A DNA stretch of 64,000 nucleotides from Steromphala cineraria (lineage: Eukaryota; Mollusca; Gastropoda; Trochida; Trochidae): positions 76,637,060 to 76,701,059 of the forward strand of contig OU744721.1 in assembly GCA_916613615.1 (NCBI GenBank). Direction: 5' to 3'. The notes under the pieces are model-generated. The model did no database searches. It had not been told where the DNA came from and worked only from the letters and a program-made list of their open reading frames with translations. Positions within the stretch are counted from its first letter, which is position 1. Each line of letters opens with the position of its first letter. Positions 26,676 through 38,035 of this stretch are shown piece after piece. The translations under genes and the position numbers were made by a program.

Positions 26676-29600
26676 TCAGAATTGCAGCGTCCCCTCCATG
26701 ATGACAAGTGCCTCCCCCGCCAGATGAACCCTCTCCCCCTCTACATGCACGTGCACGTCCCCACCCCTCGCGGAGCACTGCCGGGCTGAAAGTGGAAGAC
26801 ATCAAGAAGTATTAAAATAGTTATGACGCTGAATTAGTCGATCATCACAGCAGGCGAGACGGTTAAAGCTGGAACTTGAATGTTCTGATTTGATATTTGT
26901 TTCAATTTATGAAGTATTCCTTTACCGATGTGATAAATGTATCGTTTTTCATTAAATCACTGGTTCAAGCGTTACTCACCATACATATCTGCCTTCCCTA
27001 GCTGTTTGGACCAATAACCGGCCAGCACTGTATGTGCAGAACCTGAAAGTAACAATTCTAGGCTACATAGATCATGATTCTTATCGATATGGGGAAAATT
27101 CATATCAATAAATGCTAAAGCAAATGTAATCTTACACTTCGACTCTGAAATAAAATGGTCAATAAATCTTAATTTTGAAAATAAAATTAAAAGAAGACTG
27201 TGTTTGCTCAGCTCTCAAATCTTCCTATAGACTTGCTTAGGCTTTTATCTTATGTTAGGGTCTGGCTGACAGACCATAGCAAAGGTAACTAGCTGAGTTC
27301 GGAAATGTATACGTTTTGTTCATTTTTTATTGTCCAATGTTAACGTCGAAGTGATATAATTCAACCCTCATTTCCAGACACAAAACGGCTTCAAATCAGT
27401 CACCAGAATACTTAAAGCAAACGATTAAAGAAATGTTCTGTTAACGCTGTGAAAAACACAAAAAATATTTTCACAAATAATTTCACGAAACTGAAATCCC
27501 TAGACATACAAACGAAACATACCGGTATTTGCTTTATTACTAAGTTCGATGATATTTGATGCCATACAGGTAGAGCTGTTAACGTACCTGTGACCGGATC
27601 TTCAGGTATCCCTACCCATGGCGCGAAGTACCTGGATATGAAGTCGTACCCTCTCCCCTCCCTATCTACAGCCCCGTTAGACTGTGTCCCCCTCAGCGTT
27701 AGGATGACCCCCCTCACTTGCCCCGTCCCCTCGCTCTCCTGCATCCGGGCTATCTGGGGGCTCAAAGATTCTAGATCCGACCTGGAGTAGAACAGAGTTT
27801 TACGATGCTGTTTTGTTTTTGATAATGTCGGTAAGAAGACTATGACCATTTTGTTAGGAAATCATCATCGTCGTCATCATCATTTTATTCTCTAGAATCC
27901 ACCAACGGTGGTCAATGAGCCACGGTTGATGTGATGAAAGAGGAACATGTTTTCTGGATAAGCAATTTCTTTATTCTGCGAAACGGCTATTGGATATATG
28001 CTCTAATGTCTAATGTCTAAGCAAGTGGTAAATATAAGCATACTATACGGTGCCTCTATGACTACGTAAGCAATTTAAGCGTTAGCAAAATTATCCAACT
28101 AGTCCTCTTTACAAAATGTTCATCTTGATTATCGTTTTTCAGAAAGATAATTGTTTCGAAAGTAATTAGATTCTACATAGTTTAGTAGGGTCAAGAAACC
28201 ACCGGCAAGAATACTGATAAAGTTCTGATTACCTGGTGACATTATCCCCGAGTCTAACCAGCAGTTTCCTGGTAGTTGGTGAGAAGTGAACCTCTTGTAC
28301 TGGCGTATCTCCAACAGTCACCTACAGACAGTCACATACAGCAAAATAGCCGATTAGCGGAAATTTCAAAAGAATACTTCCCCTCTAACATCTTCCTACG
28401 CAGAGCCTAAAAGGCCAGTTTCCAAACTGTCATTTTATGCCTTGCTGCAGGGGCTTTACTTTTCTGTGCTGCTATAGTGCCCCAACAGACTAGAGAGCAA
28501 GCACAGAAAACTCAAGGCTATGCAGCAAGGCATAAAACTGACAGTTTGGAAACTGGCCTTTAAAGCTCTGCGTAGGAAGATGCCCCTCTAATTGATCAAT
28601 GTGTAGCCTATAGTATCACGAATAAAAGGTTGTTGAAATTGAAGTCTACTTTCGGAATAAAAACGCCATGTATTACAATACGAGACAAAATCAGACAAAG
28701 GATCGCCTTATGCTAACGAGCTGAATACTACAGCTGCTACTAAATGTTTCAAAATGGTTTAGCTCATACAAAAGAATATACTTACATCTAAAAGGGGTTT
28801 CATCACTTCTTTGTCCTGAAATTAAATTATGATATCCTATGCATAAACTGTATTTCATATGTGTTCAATGTTCCTCTTCGTTCGTTATTAAACATTTCAA
28901 TTTATACAATAAGAGCAGAACACTTGCATGTTACAAACGTTTCAAGGAATATTCCCCAGAACGGTGTAAGGGAGATAACTCTTAACATAGTGAAGTACCT
29001 GAGCGTTAGGCGTGTTGAGCGGAAAGTCCATGGATATGAGCTTATCCTTTCTACGAATCACCAGCAAACCACTCTTCGTCTCAAACGTTATTTCCTCTGA
29101 TTGATTTCCTGCATAATCGCACAAAAAATATTTTTCGACATAATTCAAATTAAAACTAATATTTTGTTTCTTAAAGAGACACTCCGTGAGTTTTATCACG
29201 TAGTGTTTTGCTTTGATACGACCTTAAATGATAAAATTTGTTATATAAATTCAAAACATCTCGTGTATTCACTCCTAAATGACAAATATATGACAAATAC
29301 TTGTTTTCAACGAAAATCTTAAAACAGTAATATAAGTTCGTTGAAATCAAAATTACAAGTATAATTTCCACGAATGCTTGTTATATTACCTATGAAACAA
29401 ATCCAACTCGTAGTTGTAATTCTGACTGCTTTACATACGTTTCCAAAAATACGTTTGACTGATTAGCGCGCGTCATTGTCCGGTTTTCGATCATCATCGC
29501 GACTTCAAACCTTCCTCTTGACACTAGACGACATCGATAAGCTTTAAAATGATTCTTTCCTTTAAGAATGGATAATTCTCGATCAGATGACACTATTTAT

Positions 29601-31873
29601 AGAGTTTGTCATATATGACCCCCAAGAACTCGCGGAGTGTCTCTTTAATGTGGCCGATACATCCACGAGTTGTCAACATTCATTCAACATGACTTCTGAG
29701 TTGCAATTTTGGTATAATTAAACATTCGCAAAGCACAATGACATTTGAATTTTAAAAAAGTATTTGTTGATTACAAACCTTATTTCATAAACTGTGCTTT
29801 AAGAACAATACATATCATTACAATGGAATAAAAATAACTTGTAAAGTCAAGAAAATCGAGTTATTTGTCCATTACATTATTTAATAAAATGTCCTCAAAG
29901 CCCCCATAATAATTTAATGATTAAAATAAACAAGATGTGTTTGTGAAACACGAATGCCCCCGGATGCATCCTGCTCGCTGTGTCAAGGTCAAGGTCACAA
30001 GGTCAAATGTCATGGTGTCATCTGAAAGGTCTCATCACAAGGGATCCATATGTCAAGTATCAAAGACCTAGCTCTGACCAATCAAAAGTTATGACCAAGG
30101 TTAAAGTTTTTGTGGACAAACGGACAGACGGACGGACGGACAGACGGACAGGTGAAAAACAATATACCCCCGGAATTTCCGATTCGGGGGCATAAAAAAA
30201 GATTACGATTGTAGAAGAAAACATCTCAAATTTACCTATTTTATTAAACAGCACAGCTGCTGAGGCTAGAGTTGCGTGTCCACAAAGGTTAACTTCCGTA
30301 GTGGGTGTGAACCAACGCAACCCAAACTTGCTTCCTGCAGAGAATCGACATAAAGTATTTAGAGATTTCAAAGTTTTACTCTTTTACCACTGAAGAAGAG
30401 TGATTGAATGAAAAAGTGAAACTGATGTTGGTGTTTTGCTTTCGACTTTATTCAGGAAAAATAAACAGTTGTGACAGGGTGAGATATAAGCATTCCTACT
30501 GGCTTTGCCAAGAGGTATCCCTCTTTGGTCGAACAGGTAGAGTTAGTCTGAGTGTAGAACTCTCAACCCGGAGGTCCCGGGTTCGAATCCCGGTGGAGGT
30601 GGTCTCAAAATCACTTCTGTTACACAGTTACCCTTTCAAATGAAACAATACTTCATTTCACATAACTGTTTTCTTGTTTAAACGATGGTGAAATGAGAGT
30701 GTAAATTCCAAGGGACAGAGTTGTTTCTTCGTTAATAGCATCTCACTTACGTATCTTGATGTGACTATGTATAATTTAAAAAAATAGATAATACATAATA
30801 AGAGCGAAATAGACGCTTAAATGACTATATTTTCTTTCAAATGACTAGGAAAATGTCAATCTAAATAAATTTAGATCAACAGGTTTTATATTTGGTCATA
30901 CTGTTGACAAAATAAAAAATCTGTTGATCTAAATTTATTTAGATTGGGAAAATGTAGGCTACATCGTATATCGAAAACAGAAATTTAAAAATAAATAACT
31001 ATAGCATTTAATAGGACTTGTTGATCATCCGAGTCTGCGACAAAGAAAGTCTGTTACCAGTTTTGAAACTTTCGCTGCCTCCCTCGCTGATAACGAAAGC
31101 CGTTTCTGAGAGATTCATCTCGGCTCCAATCATCTGCATCTCGACTTCAGTAAGTGTCTACATTTGAGAAGCTCAAGATAAGTCCAAGGCAAGATACTTT
31201 TTTTTTTAAATTGACGATTGAATTACATAATTCGATAAAATTTACCTGATCTGCTCCCTTGTCGAAGTCTCATGGCATTTGCTTTGACCAATCAGAATTC
31301 ACGCTTTAAGTGCATTAGTTGAGATTTCTTATAACATAACAATACAGTTGATATTGTTTAGGTCTGAGGTTGAGGAAATAGAACAATATCGTATGGTGGG
31401 TTTTCTTTCGCCTGTATTTGCATGGACGTTTAGGCGTTAGAGTATAAACATCCTTGGTTTTTGTATCAATGTTTTTTTAAGATTTATTTATATATTATTT
31501 ATATATTGAATAAGATCACCAAGACTTCCTACTTAAAGTTAAACTTGCATATTTCCCACACATTTTAGGCCAAGGATATCAAGAGATACGCCAAGGAGTC
31601 ATACAAGATAAAAAAACTACTATCTATAAACAAGGGAGGTAACTCGTACGAGACTATAAACCAAAACAGAATATCCGTGTCAACAGATCCAGATAAGAAC
31701 TGACATGTGGATTTGATCCAGAATTAGGACAGTTACTATGACAAAAGTACTTTAGACATTGAGCTATAACATACCCTTAACTTGGACGACACGAGACAGA
31801 CTGCAGCCGGATTGCCGCTAAACGCAGTGTCAGTGAACGCATCGACATGGTAGAGGGGTAGCGTGGTTGACAT
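26676..31873 (-). CDS. PBLD: PBLD-like PhzF-family isomerase domain protein, nine exons
   Basis: Spliced on the minus strand: 31,775-31,873; 31,058-31,157; 30,236-30,334; 28,999-29,108; 28,786-28,815; 28,233-28,321; 27,588-27,781; 26,980-27,042; 26,676-26,785. All introns are GT-AG and all phases agree, giving 894 bp and 297 aa against about 288 aa in vertebrate PBLD. Family marks are [17 protein letters not shown] at the N-terminus, EMNLSETAF with the conserved glutamate (E51) that acts as general acid/base in PhzF enzymes, [20 protein letters not shown], and [19 protein letters not shown]. The fold is a two-lobed DapF/PhzF barrel and the protein is probably cytosolic. The animal substrate is not established. 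The start ATG is at 31,871-31,873. Introns 2, 3, 5 and 7 carry repeat insertions. The domain assignment is very secure; exact splice points are inferred. Confidence 0.95.
27160..27275. repeat. interspersed repeat, copy 2 (PBLD intron 7)
   Basis: Matches 15,250-15,372 in ordered blocks (AGAAGACTG, CTATAGACTTGCTTAGGC, GCTGACAGAC). Confidence 0.55.
28389..28582. mobile_element. 194-bp foldback element with 9-bp target duplication
   Basis: Arms of about 60 bp (CATCTTCCTACGCAGAGC at the left end, GCTCTGCGTAGGAAGATG at the right end) are nearly perfect inverted repeats around a 70-bp centre. The insertion is bounded by CCCCTCTAA at 28,380-28,388 and 28,583-28,591. A 9-bp duplication with long inverted repeats is typical of Mutator-like elements. 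It lies in intron 5 of the PBLD-like gene. No coding capacity. Confidence 0.92.
29175..29644. mobile_element. 470-bp MITE with TTAA target duplication
   Basis: The ends are AGAGACACTCCGTGAGTT and AACTCGCGGAGTGTCTCT, flanked on both sides by TTAA (29,171-29,174 and 29,645-29,648). TTAA duplication is the hallmark of the piggyBac superfamily. The interior contains CATTGTCCGGTTTTCGATCA and CAAATACTTGTTTTCAACG, shared in part with elements at 39.6-39.9 and 54.2-54.6 kb. It is in intron 3 of the PBLD-like gene. Confidence 0.92.
29931..30197. mobile_element. short interspersed element with GACGGAC tract
   Basis: Begins near ACACGAATGCCCCCGGA and ends near CGATTCGGGGGCATA, so the ATGCCCCCG word is inverted at the two ends. 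In between are TCAAGGTCAAGGTCAC-type words and a (GACG)n microsatellite at about 30,121-30,149. It stops about 39 bp from exon 3 of the PBLD-like gene. The ends are approximate. Confidence 0.65.
30519..30605 (+). repeat. tRNA-derived SINE head or tRNA-like sequence
   Basis: Has an A-box-like TGGTCGAACAGGTAGAG and a perfect B box GGTTCGAATCC (30,580-30,590) inside a T arm CCGGG-TTCGAAT-CCCGG. The acceptor and anticodon stems are too degenerate for a functional tRNA. Most likely the 5' head of a tRNA-derived SINE lying in intron 2 of the PBLD-like gene; the 3' end is not defined. Confidence 0.6.
30857..30946. mobile_element. 90-bp palindromic micro-element with 9-bp target duplication
   Basis: Two perfect 26-bp inverted arms (30,857-30,882 and 30,921-30,946; outer end CAATCTAAATAAATTTAG) enclose 38 bp. 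The direct repeat GGAAAATGT flanks it at 30,848-30,856 and 30,947-30,955. Each arm itself contains the palindrome CTAAATAAATTTAG. It lies in intron 2 of the PBLD-like gene. Confidence 0.93.
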
Positions 31874-34322
31874 TGTGCTTTGGCTTGCAGGTGCGCGACC
31901 TTGACCTTGCTCCGTTTATTTCTGTGTTCCAGTTTGACAGTCGCTCATATATTTGCAGACCGATACATTTGTAAACTCGTGAGTTCTGGCCATCGGTAAT
32001 CTACAGTATATCGATAAATAAACAGAATTTCTTTTTGCGTAGCCTTCGATAACGACATTTGCTGCAAGATAAAATAAGATATATATTAAACCTACTGCTA
32101 CATTAGGCTAGCCAATGCGTTTTGGGGAATATTTTTATGATTTTTGCTTGCTCTATAACTCAAGCTAGCTTCCAGCCTTTAAATGGTCAACGATTTAACT
32201 CTTATAAGGAGAATTGACCGGATTTCAAATATGAAGACGAATTTTGCTAAATAGGGCCTACAACAGGAGTTTTCTAAAAGACAACCTTATACAGCACGTG
32301 TTGCTTGTGGTTCATGTAAAAGGCAAAAAGCTCGTGATGGGTCTACATTATCATTAGGCTACATTCCTTTTGTCAGAATCTCCAAACGATAACTTCGTTC
32401 TATATGAATCTATAGAAAATAATAATGCTCTGAATGATTTATTCTTTTATAATCAATTAGAAAACAATACAAATGAAACAAATATAAAATTGCAAAATGA
32501 AAAAATAAAAACTTTTTAAAACAATTATACAAAATTATGTACACTCACATAAACATATATACATACATATATAGATGTTTATTAGATAAGTAGATTCTAT
32601 ACTTCAATATGCACATAAATCAATCACCATGTGTGGATTACACTGAATAAATATTAGTTTGAAAATGACAATATCAAGTTTGCATTATCTATATGTTCAC
32701 TTCAATAATAACCCCATAACCAAAGCTTGGACGTATGTACCTATAAAATAATGTAACTGATATTAAAATCTTCTTTTCTTAATGTGACATATTTCTATAT
32801 TCTCCAGGAGTAACGTTGATGGGTTATATTCCGGCAATATATAAACTTTTTCGGGCCGGGTAAGTAAATAAAGAAAAGTTAATTTTATAAAAGTAGTAGA
32901 CAAAATGGAATGGTAGATGTTGAAGTTCAAACAATCTTGTACCATATACTTAAATGGAACAATTCTAATGTTCACAACAAGCACACGATATAAAGTAAAG
33001 AGTATCTATATAATAAACAGCATACAATAGTATTTAAGATAATCTTCAGAGAGTATTTGAGTATGACAAGCTAACATATTTGATATAGGCCTACGCAGGA
33101 TAAAAAGAGGCCTATTTAAGACAAATCACAAAACTTAACGTTCACGAGACAATCAATTAACAATGTCTCTTTATACAATTATCAAAGATCGGCAGAACTT
33201 TGTAGGTGACAACTTCTTTGTTGTGATTTTCACAACGAACAAGTTGTTATCCGCAAAATATTGCTGTTCGAATAAAAAGAATTTAACAAATCGATAGATA
33301 CAAGCTAAGGAGTGTCTGAAACTGACCGGAATTTAAATACAATCTGATAAATAACAAGTGACACCCCCAAACCCACCTATGATGAATATCACGTGACACC
33401 TGTCTTGTTTACTCCCAATCTTATGTTGCCCTGATGCTAGATGTAGACTCACATAAAATCATTTAAAATAAATATATCATGTAGGCAAAATAGCAGCCAT
33501 GGTTAAAAGAGTCCATACTATAGTGACAGTTTTAAAATAACTTCTGAAACAAGTTTAATGCTCATCTATGTCAACAATATCGCGTTATATTTGCATTATT
33601 TTTAGAAGGTAACACATGTTGACTGACGTCCATTAGACCTGTTTTCGACGACACATGCATGCCCCGAACTTTGCCTCACAAAGATCAGTCTTTGTACTGG
33701 CATTTTAGAAACTAAACAAATTAATAACATACATAATGTTCAAGGCACCGTGAGACAATTAAAGTATCAATTTGATAAAAAAAAACAACAACAACTAATG
33801 AATCAACAATTAAATTCTTAATCAAGAATCATGAAAAACGTTCTTTCGGTCCATGTTACAAATTCTTATTAATTTTGTTTTTCAATTTTGTATTGCAAAA
33901 CCTCGAGGTAATCGGATAAAAGTGGTCCGAAATGAAAAGTATAGAATTTGGTAGTCTGTCATCCAGACCCTAAAGCAAAAAAAATTAATTGATGACCAAC
34001 CCAGTCTAGAAAAGTATAACAAGTCTAGATCGCTCAGCTCTGAAGTTAAAGCTTCTTCTGGGCTCCATTTTTTTTAATATACAAGAATTGTCTAAAATGC
34101 TGTCAATATTGAAAAAAAATACTTCTGAGACTAAATGTTAGTCTAAGAATTTGGAAACAACGATTGGCACTAACACATCGCTAGCACATTAAAATTGAAT
34201 ATTTTCCTAAGTACAAATAACATTTAAAAAGCATAAGGGAAAAAAATATTGTAAAAATCTCACTCGATAACATATTTATGAAAACATTTTGATTATGCAA
34301 ACAGTATATACACATGGCGCAG
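31874..34322. other. AT-rich intergenic, 5' flank of PBLD-like gene and 3' flank of VIT-VWA gene
   Basis: No gene recognised. On the minus strand, just upstream of the PBLD start, is GTCAAGGTCG (about 31,898-31,907), which resembles an extended nuclear-receptor half site. The remainder is AT-rich. Confidence 0.45.
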
Positions 34323-36317
34323 CTACGAACAACTTGACAGCTTTGATAGCAAAATGGTAAATGTACAAGACACAACGATGAACCAAGTGACAGCTTTGAC
34401 AGCGTGTCCGTCCCCTGTTGGGTATCCTGCTCTATTATAGAATAAACCGTTTTCCGACATTCTATCTATCGTATCATCCTCTTGGACAACGAGCAGAGAG
34501 GTCAGAGGGGTGACAAGGTTATAGGTCAAGGACATGTTAAGGGCACGAGTTTCCAGATATTGTCTATCGGTTTCTGATCTGGCAATGGTTTTCTTCCTGA
34601 GAAGGTCTTTGATAGTGAGGTAGGCCCAGAGTTTTTCTGTGAACTCCCCAGGAGGGCCCGAGATCTCAGTCTTCGAAGAATCAGGGACTACCAACTCGAT
34701 TGTATTGGTCTTTGTCGATCCACGAACTGTTGCGTCGATTCTGTCTGCGGTTTTCTTCCCGGAAACAATTACCTCTGTGCCAGCAAAGAACTGTTTGAAG
34801 GTCGTGCGCGTGAGGTCAGAGGTCGGTACCTGCTCGGGTAAATACTCAAATCTGACATTCTGTAAGAGGGGTACGTTGACCTCTTTGAAAAACTTGATCA
34901 GCTGGTTGGCAGCATCAGCCTCTTCGTAGATCCGTTTTGCAAAACCGCCATTTTCCAACGAGATCATATTCAGGAATTCAAAATTCACATTCCCCCCAAA
35001 CCCAAGAGAGAAAACAGATACTCTGCCTTCATTCATTCTGTAAATATTGTCCCGAATTGCACCTGGATTTGTTTCTCCTGACGACGGCTGCCCGTCTGTT
35101 AGGAACACGACGATGCCTATAGCTACCACTTGCTCGTCGTTGGCTACCATGTCCACAGCCTTCACCATTGCGTCGTTGATGTCGGTCCCTCCCACCGCCC
35201 TCACATTGTTTTCAACGTAACTTCTAGCTGCTTCAATATTGCTCGACGTAGCCAAAACGCGACCCTTAGGCCATACTGTCTGATTGTCGTCGAAAAGCAG
35301 AATGTTGAAGTAGTCTTCGGGACTTAGCTGGAGCAGAATTGCCTTCATGGCGTCTCGTGTTTGTTCTATTTTTCTGCCACTCATGGATCCACTGATGTCG
35401 ATGACGAATATGACGTTTTTAGGAATGGCGGGGGTTTCGTTTGATTCTTCAACTACAAAATAATGAACAAAGAAGTCTCCTGAAGAGATAATGTTTCCGC
35501 CGTCAGACTTGTGTCCGACATCATACGTCACAACGAATTCTCCCACAATGCCTCGTTGCTCATCTACAGCTCTCTGTTTCGATGCGGAAGGTCGGTAGGT
35601 CAGTCTTTTAGTGGTTGGTGTTGCCATGACGACAGTAGACTCAGTTGAGGCCCTTTTTATATCGGTACTGTTTGGTTCCTGGAAAGTGAACTTGTTGAAC
35701 TGTTGAGGTTCCTGGAAAGTCAAGTCTAGAGTGAGGTTGTTGACGACCTGAAGCGGCTGGACCATGATCCTTTGCGCGTACAAACCAAGACGTCGCTCCA
35801 GAAGCTCCTGGTACGTCAATTCAAAATGGACGTCGCTCATGGCGGCCACATTGATGTTGATATTGAACACCTCCATTCCCCTCGCAGCTTTCGCCTGGTG
35901 TCGGACCTGTCCAGCTGACTGACCTTGATTTTTAGCCTCGTTATACTTCTTTTGAGCTTGGTTTTTCTCGTAGACCTTTCCAATATATAAGGAATCGTTA
36001 ATATACATTGTGAAATTTGAAATGAAGGCTGTCTCTGGTATCTGGACACTGAACGTTGCCTCCAATCCCTTATCCTTACTGTTCACCACTCTGCTACCAA
36101 TCAAAACAGTCGCGAACCTCGATTCTACTTTTGATGTCACATGGAGGTCAGTGATGTCTGGTGTCTCAACTGTAGTTTCCCGCTTCTGTCGCGATGAGGC
36201 ACCCGTCCCTGAACTCACGACAATCGATCCCGCCACGCCCATATCGACAGAAGGCGCGCCATTGAGGAAGAGTAGTAGTAGACACGAGAATAGCATTTTG
36301 GTACAACGATGAACCAT
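34323..36317 (-). CDS. intronless VIT-VWA protein (inter-alpha-trypsin-inhibitor heavy-chain-like)
   Basis: A single open frame of 664 aa. The start is the ATG at 36,315-36,317 in strong context (GCCATGG); the GTG ten codons upstream is not a plausible eukaryotic start. Order: signal peptide (MLFSCLLLLFLNG, residues 8-20), a furin-like RQKR at 43-46, a VIT domain (about 50-190), a VWA domain (about 298-480) with intact MIDAS residues (DISGS at 307-311, T378 in GGTD, D408 in LTDG), and the conserved NMSLTYNLVTPLTSLLVV block near 594-611. The C-terminus is a hydrophobic stretch (WFIVVSCTFTILL) followed by a short polar tail, suggesting membrane or lipid anchoring. ITIH heavy chains are longer and carry a DPHFII attachment site, which I do not see here. 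A role in extracellular matrix or adhesion is inferred from the family. Confidence 0.93.
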   Translation of the reverse strand: MVHRCTKMLFSCLLLLFLNGAPSVDMGVAGSIVVSSGTGASSRQKRETTVETPDITDLHVTSKVESRFATVLIGSRVVNSKDKGLEATFSVQIPETAFISNFTMYINDSLYIGKVYEKNQAQKKYNEAKNQGQSAGQVRHQAKAARGMEVFNININVAAMSDVHFELTYQELLERRLGLYAQRIMVQPLQVVNNLTLDLTFQEPQQFNKFTFQEPNSTDIKRASTESTVVMATPTTKRLTYRPSASKQRAVDEQRGIVGEFVVTYDVGHKSDGGNIISSGDFFVHYFVVEESNETPAIPKNVIFVIDISGSMSGRKIEQTRDAMKAILLQLSPEDYFNILLFDDNQTVWPKGRVLATSSNIEAARSYVENNVRAVGGTDINDAMVKAVDMVANDEQVVAIGIVVFLTDGQPSSGETNPGAIRDNIYRMNEGRVSVFSLGFGGNVNFEFLNMISLENGGFAKRIYEEADAANQLIKFFKEVNVPLLQNVRFEYLPEQVPTSDLTRTTFKQFFAGTEVIVSGKKTADRIDATVRGSTKTNTIELVVPDSSKTEISGPPGEFTEKLWAYLTIKDLLRKKTIARSETDRQYLETRALNMSLTYNLVTPLTSLLVVQEDDTIDRMSENGLFYNRAGYPTGDGHAVKAVTWFIVVSCTFTILLSKLSSCS

Positions 36318-36685
36318 GGCGATAACGCTAGTACTCTCAACTGACACACCGCTGCTTATCAGTTATAGCACGTCTCTTATTGAACTCGAGTCGGTCGCTT
36401 TAACGGGTTTCCGATAAGTTGTCCTAGAAAGAAAGCCAAGCAACAAAATCCGTAATCTTCAACAGTCAAAACTAGATCGGCTTACTCTCAGTTAACTAGA
36501 GTCACGTGATTCATTCAGTCGAAGGCCAGTACTATTTTTAGATATGAATAACAGCGCCTTGGGTAATATTTTATCGCATAACTTCCCGTGTGGTACATGT
36601 CATATTCACCCTGCTTTTGACGAAGCATGGCGTATTCAACAAAGTAACGCGGAAATGTATGCTGGTATTTGTAAATGTAAATGTA
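36318..36685. other. 5' flank of the VIT-VWA gene
   Basis: Likely promoter region for the minus-strand gene. No clear TATA box at a convincing distance. Confidence 0.4.
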
Positions 36686-37912
36686 AAATATAGTCGCAAG
36701 CGACGACAAACGGATTCAGCGCTGTATGGTGTTAAATGTAATGCACAAAGGTAATGATTGCAGTCAAAAGCTTATGGGTTATAATCTTTTGTTGATGATT
36801 AACGCAATTTGCAAACAAACAGTTATCAAATGCATTTAAAACGCATGCAGGGTTGACAATATTCAAAGGTCCGTAACTCAATGTAAATGTAGTAACTGAA
36901 TTTTTTGTTAATTTTTAAAAGATTCTGTATTCTTTTGGCTTTCTAATGATATATGGAACAATGATTTGTCGTCTATCACTGAAGAGTAACGACTTTTTAA
37001 ATATACCTATATCCTATGCATTCAAAACGAAAGCAGAATTGACAATATTCAAAGGGCCGTAACTCAGTGTAAAACAAATATAGAAATTTACTGTTAAATT
37101 TAAAAAAAAATTTAAAGACTTTTGACTTTCATATGATGTATAGAACAAAGCGTTATCGTACGCCGTTGATTCGCTACGATATTTCAAACGTACCCACCAA
37201 AACACTACATGTCCAAAATGGAAAGTTTGACCTCTGACCCTGACCGGAAATGACTGTTCGCGAGCGATTTTATTCTTTTATCTTAAGGACCTTGCCAATG
37301 TCTAACTCTCATGCAAAAATCATCAAATTCTATGGTCTGGTTTTTGAGTTATCTGCCCTTGAAGTTTGCGATTTTTAGATTTTGGTCAACTTTGAAAAAT
37401 CACAACAAGAAAAGTATTATAGTTAGGACTTTCTTAAGAGCAAATTAAGAACTACAATGCTTCAGCTACCCTGAGTGTAAATTTCAGATCTCTAGTGCAA
37501 GTATCTTCAGAGGAGAAGATTCTCAAAAGTGGGTGGGGTCGGCAATGGTCAAAAATGCACTAAATCCAAGATGGCGGCCAAACCACGTGACCTACGAATT
37601 TTCCATGATTTGTTTTTTTGCAGCATTTTTGATTGCGCACATTTTAAAAAAAAATTAGGTCTCTAAGTGCATTTTGAAAAAAAAATCAATGTTAAATTTT
37701 CGATTTTGGAATCGAACTGGACCTTTAATGTATGGGCCGAACTATCCCAAAAGCTTATTGTCGCCTTTCCACAACAAAGACTACCAGCCTGTGAAATTTG
37801 GCTTCGATAGCATCAGTCGTTTGGTCTGAATCCTGTTCACAAAAATCGTGGAAAAAAAAAATAATAAACACGCCAATAACAATAAGGATTCAGCCTTATG
37901 GCTGAATCCTTA
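36686..37912 (+). mobile_element. unclassified element with terminal hairpin, copy 1 (~1.23 kb)
   Basis: The left end AAAATATAGTCGCAAGCGAC contains the small hairpin GTCGC-AA-GCGAC followed by CGGATTCAGC. The right end is the perfect hairpin TAAGGATTCAGCC-TTAT-GGCTGAATCCTTA (37,883-37,912). Copy 2 shares the ends and interior blocks such as GACTGTTCGCGAGCGATTTT, CAAGATGGCGGCCAAACCAC and TTGGAATCGAACTGGACCTT. No coding frame. Copy 1 also holds an internal duplication (about 36,840 and 37,022). GGATTCAGC occurs near both ends. Confidence 0.85.
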
Positions 37913-38035
37913 ATAACGAAAGTATATCTTAATGTGTGAATATGAAATACTTATAGGCTCAACATATTTTTCCTTAAATAGCCAGTCCACGATTTTGAAC
38001 ATACATTATTTTGCTTTGATAAAGACGAAAATGAA

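Noticed and set aside
30519..30605. Functional tRNA gene
   Set aside because: The B box and T arm are perfect, but the acceptor and anticodon stems do not pair well; SINE head is more likely.
36318..36347. Ten extra N-terminal codons of the VIT-VWA protein
   Set aside because: They begin with GTG; the ATG at 36,317 has strong context and places the signal peptide at the N-terminus.
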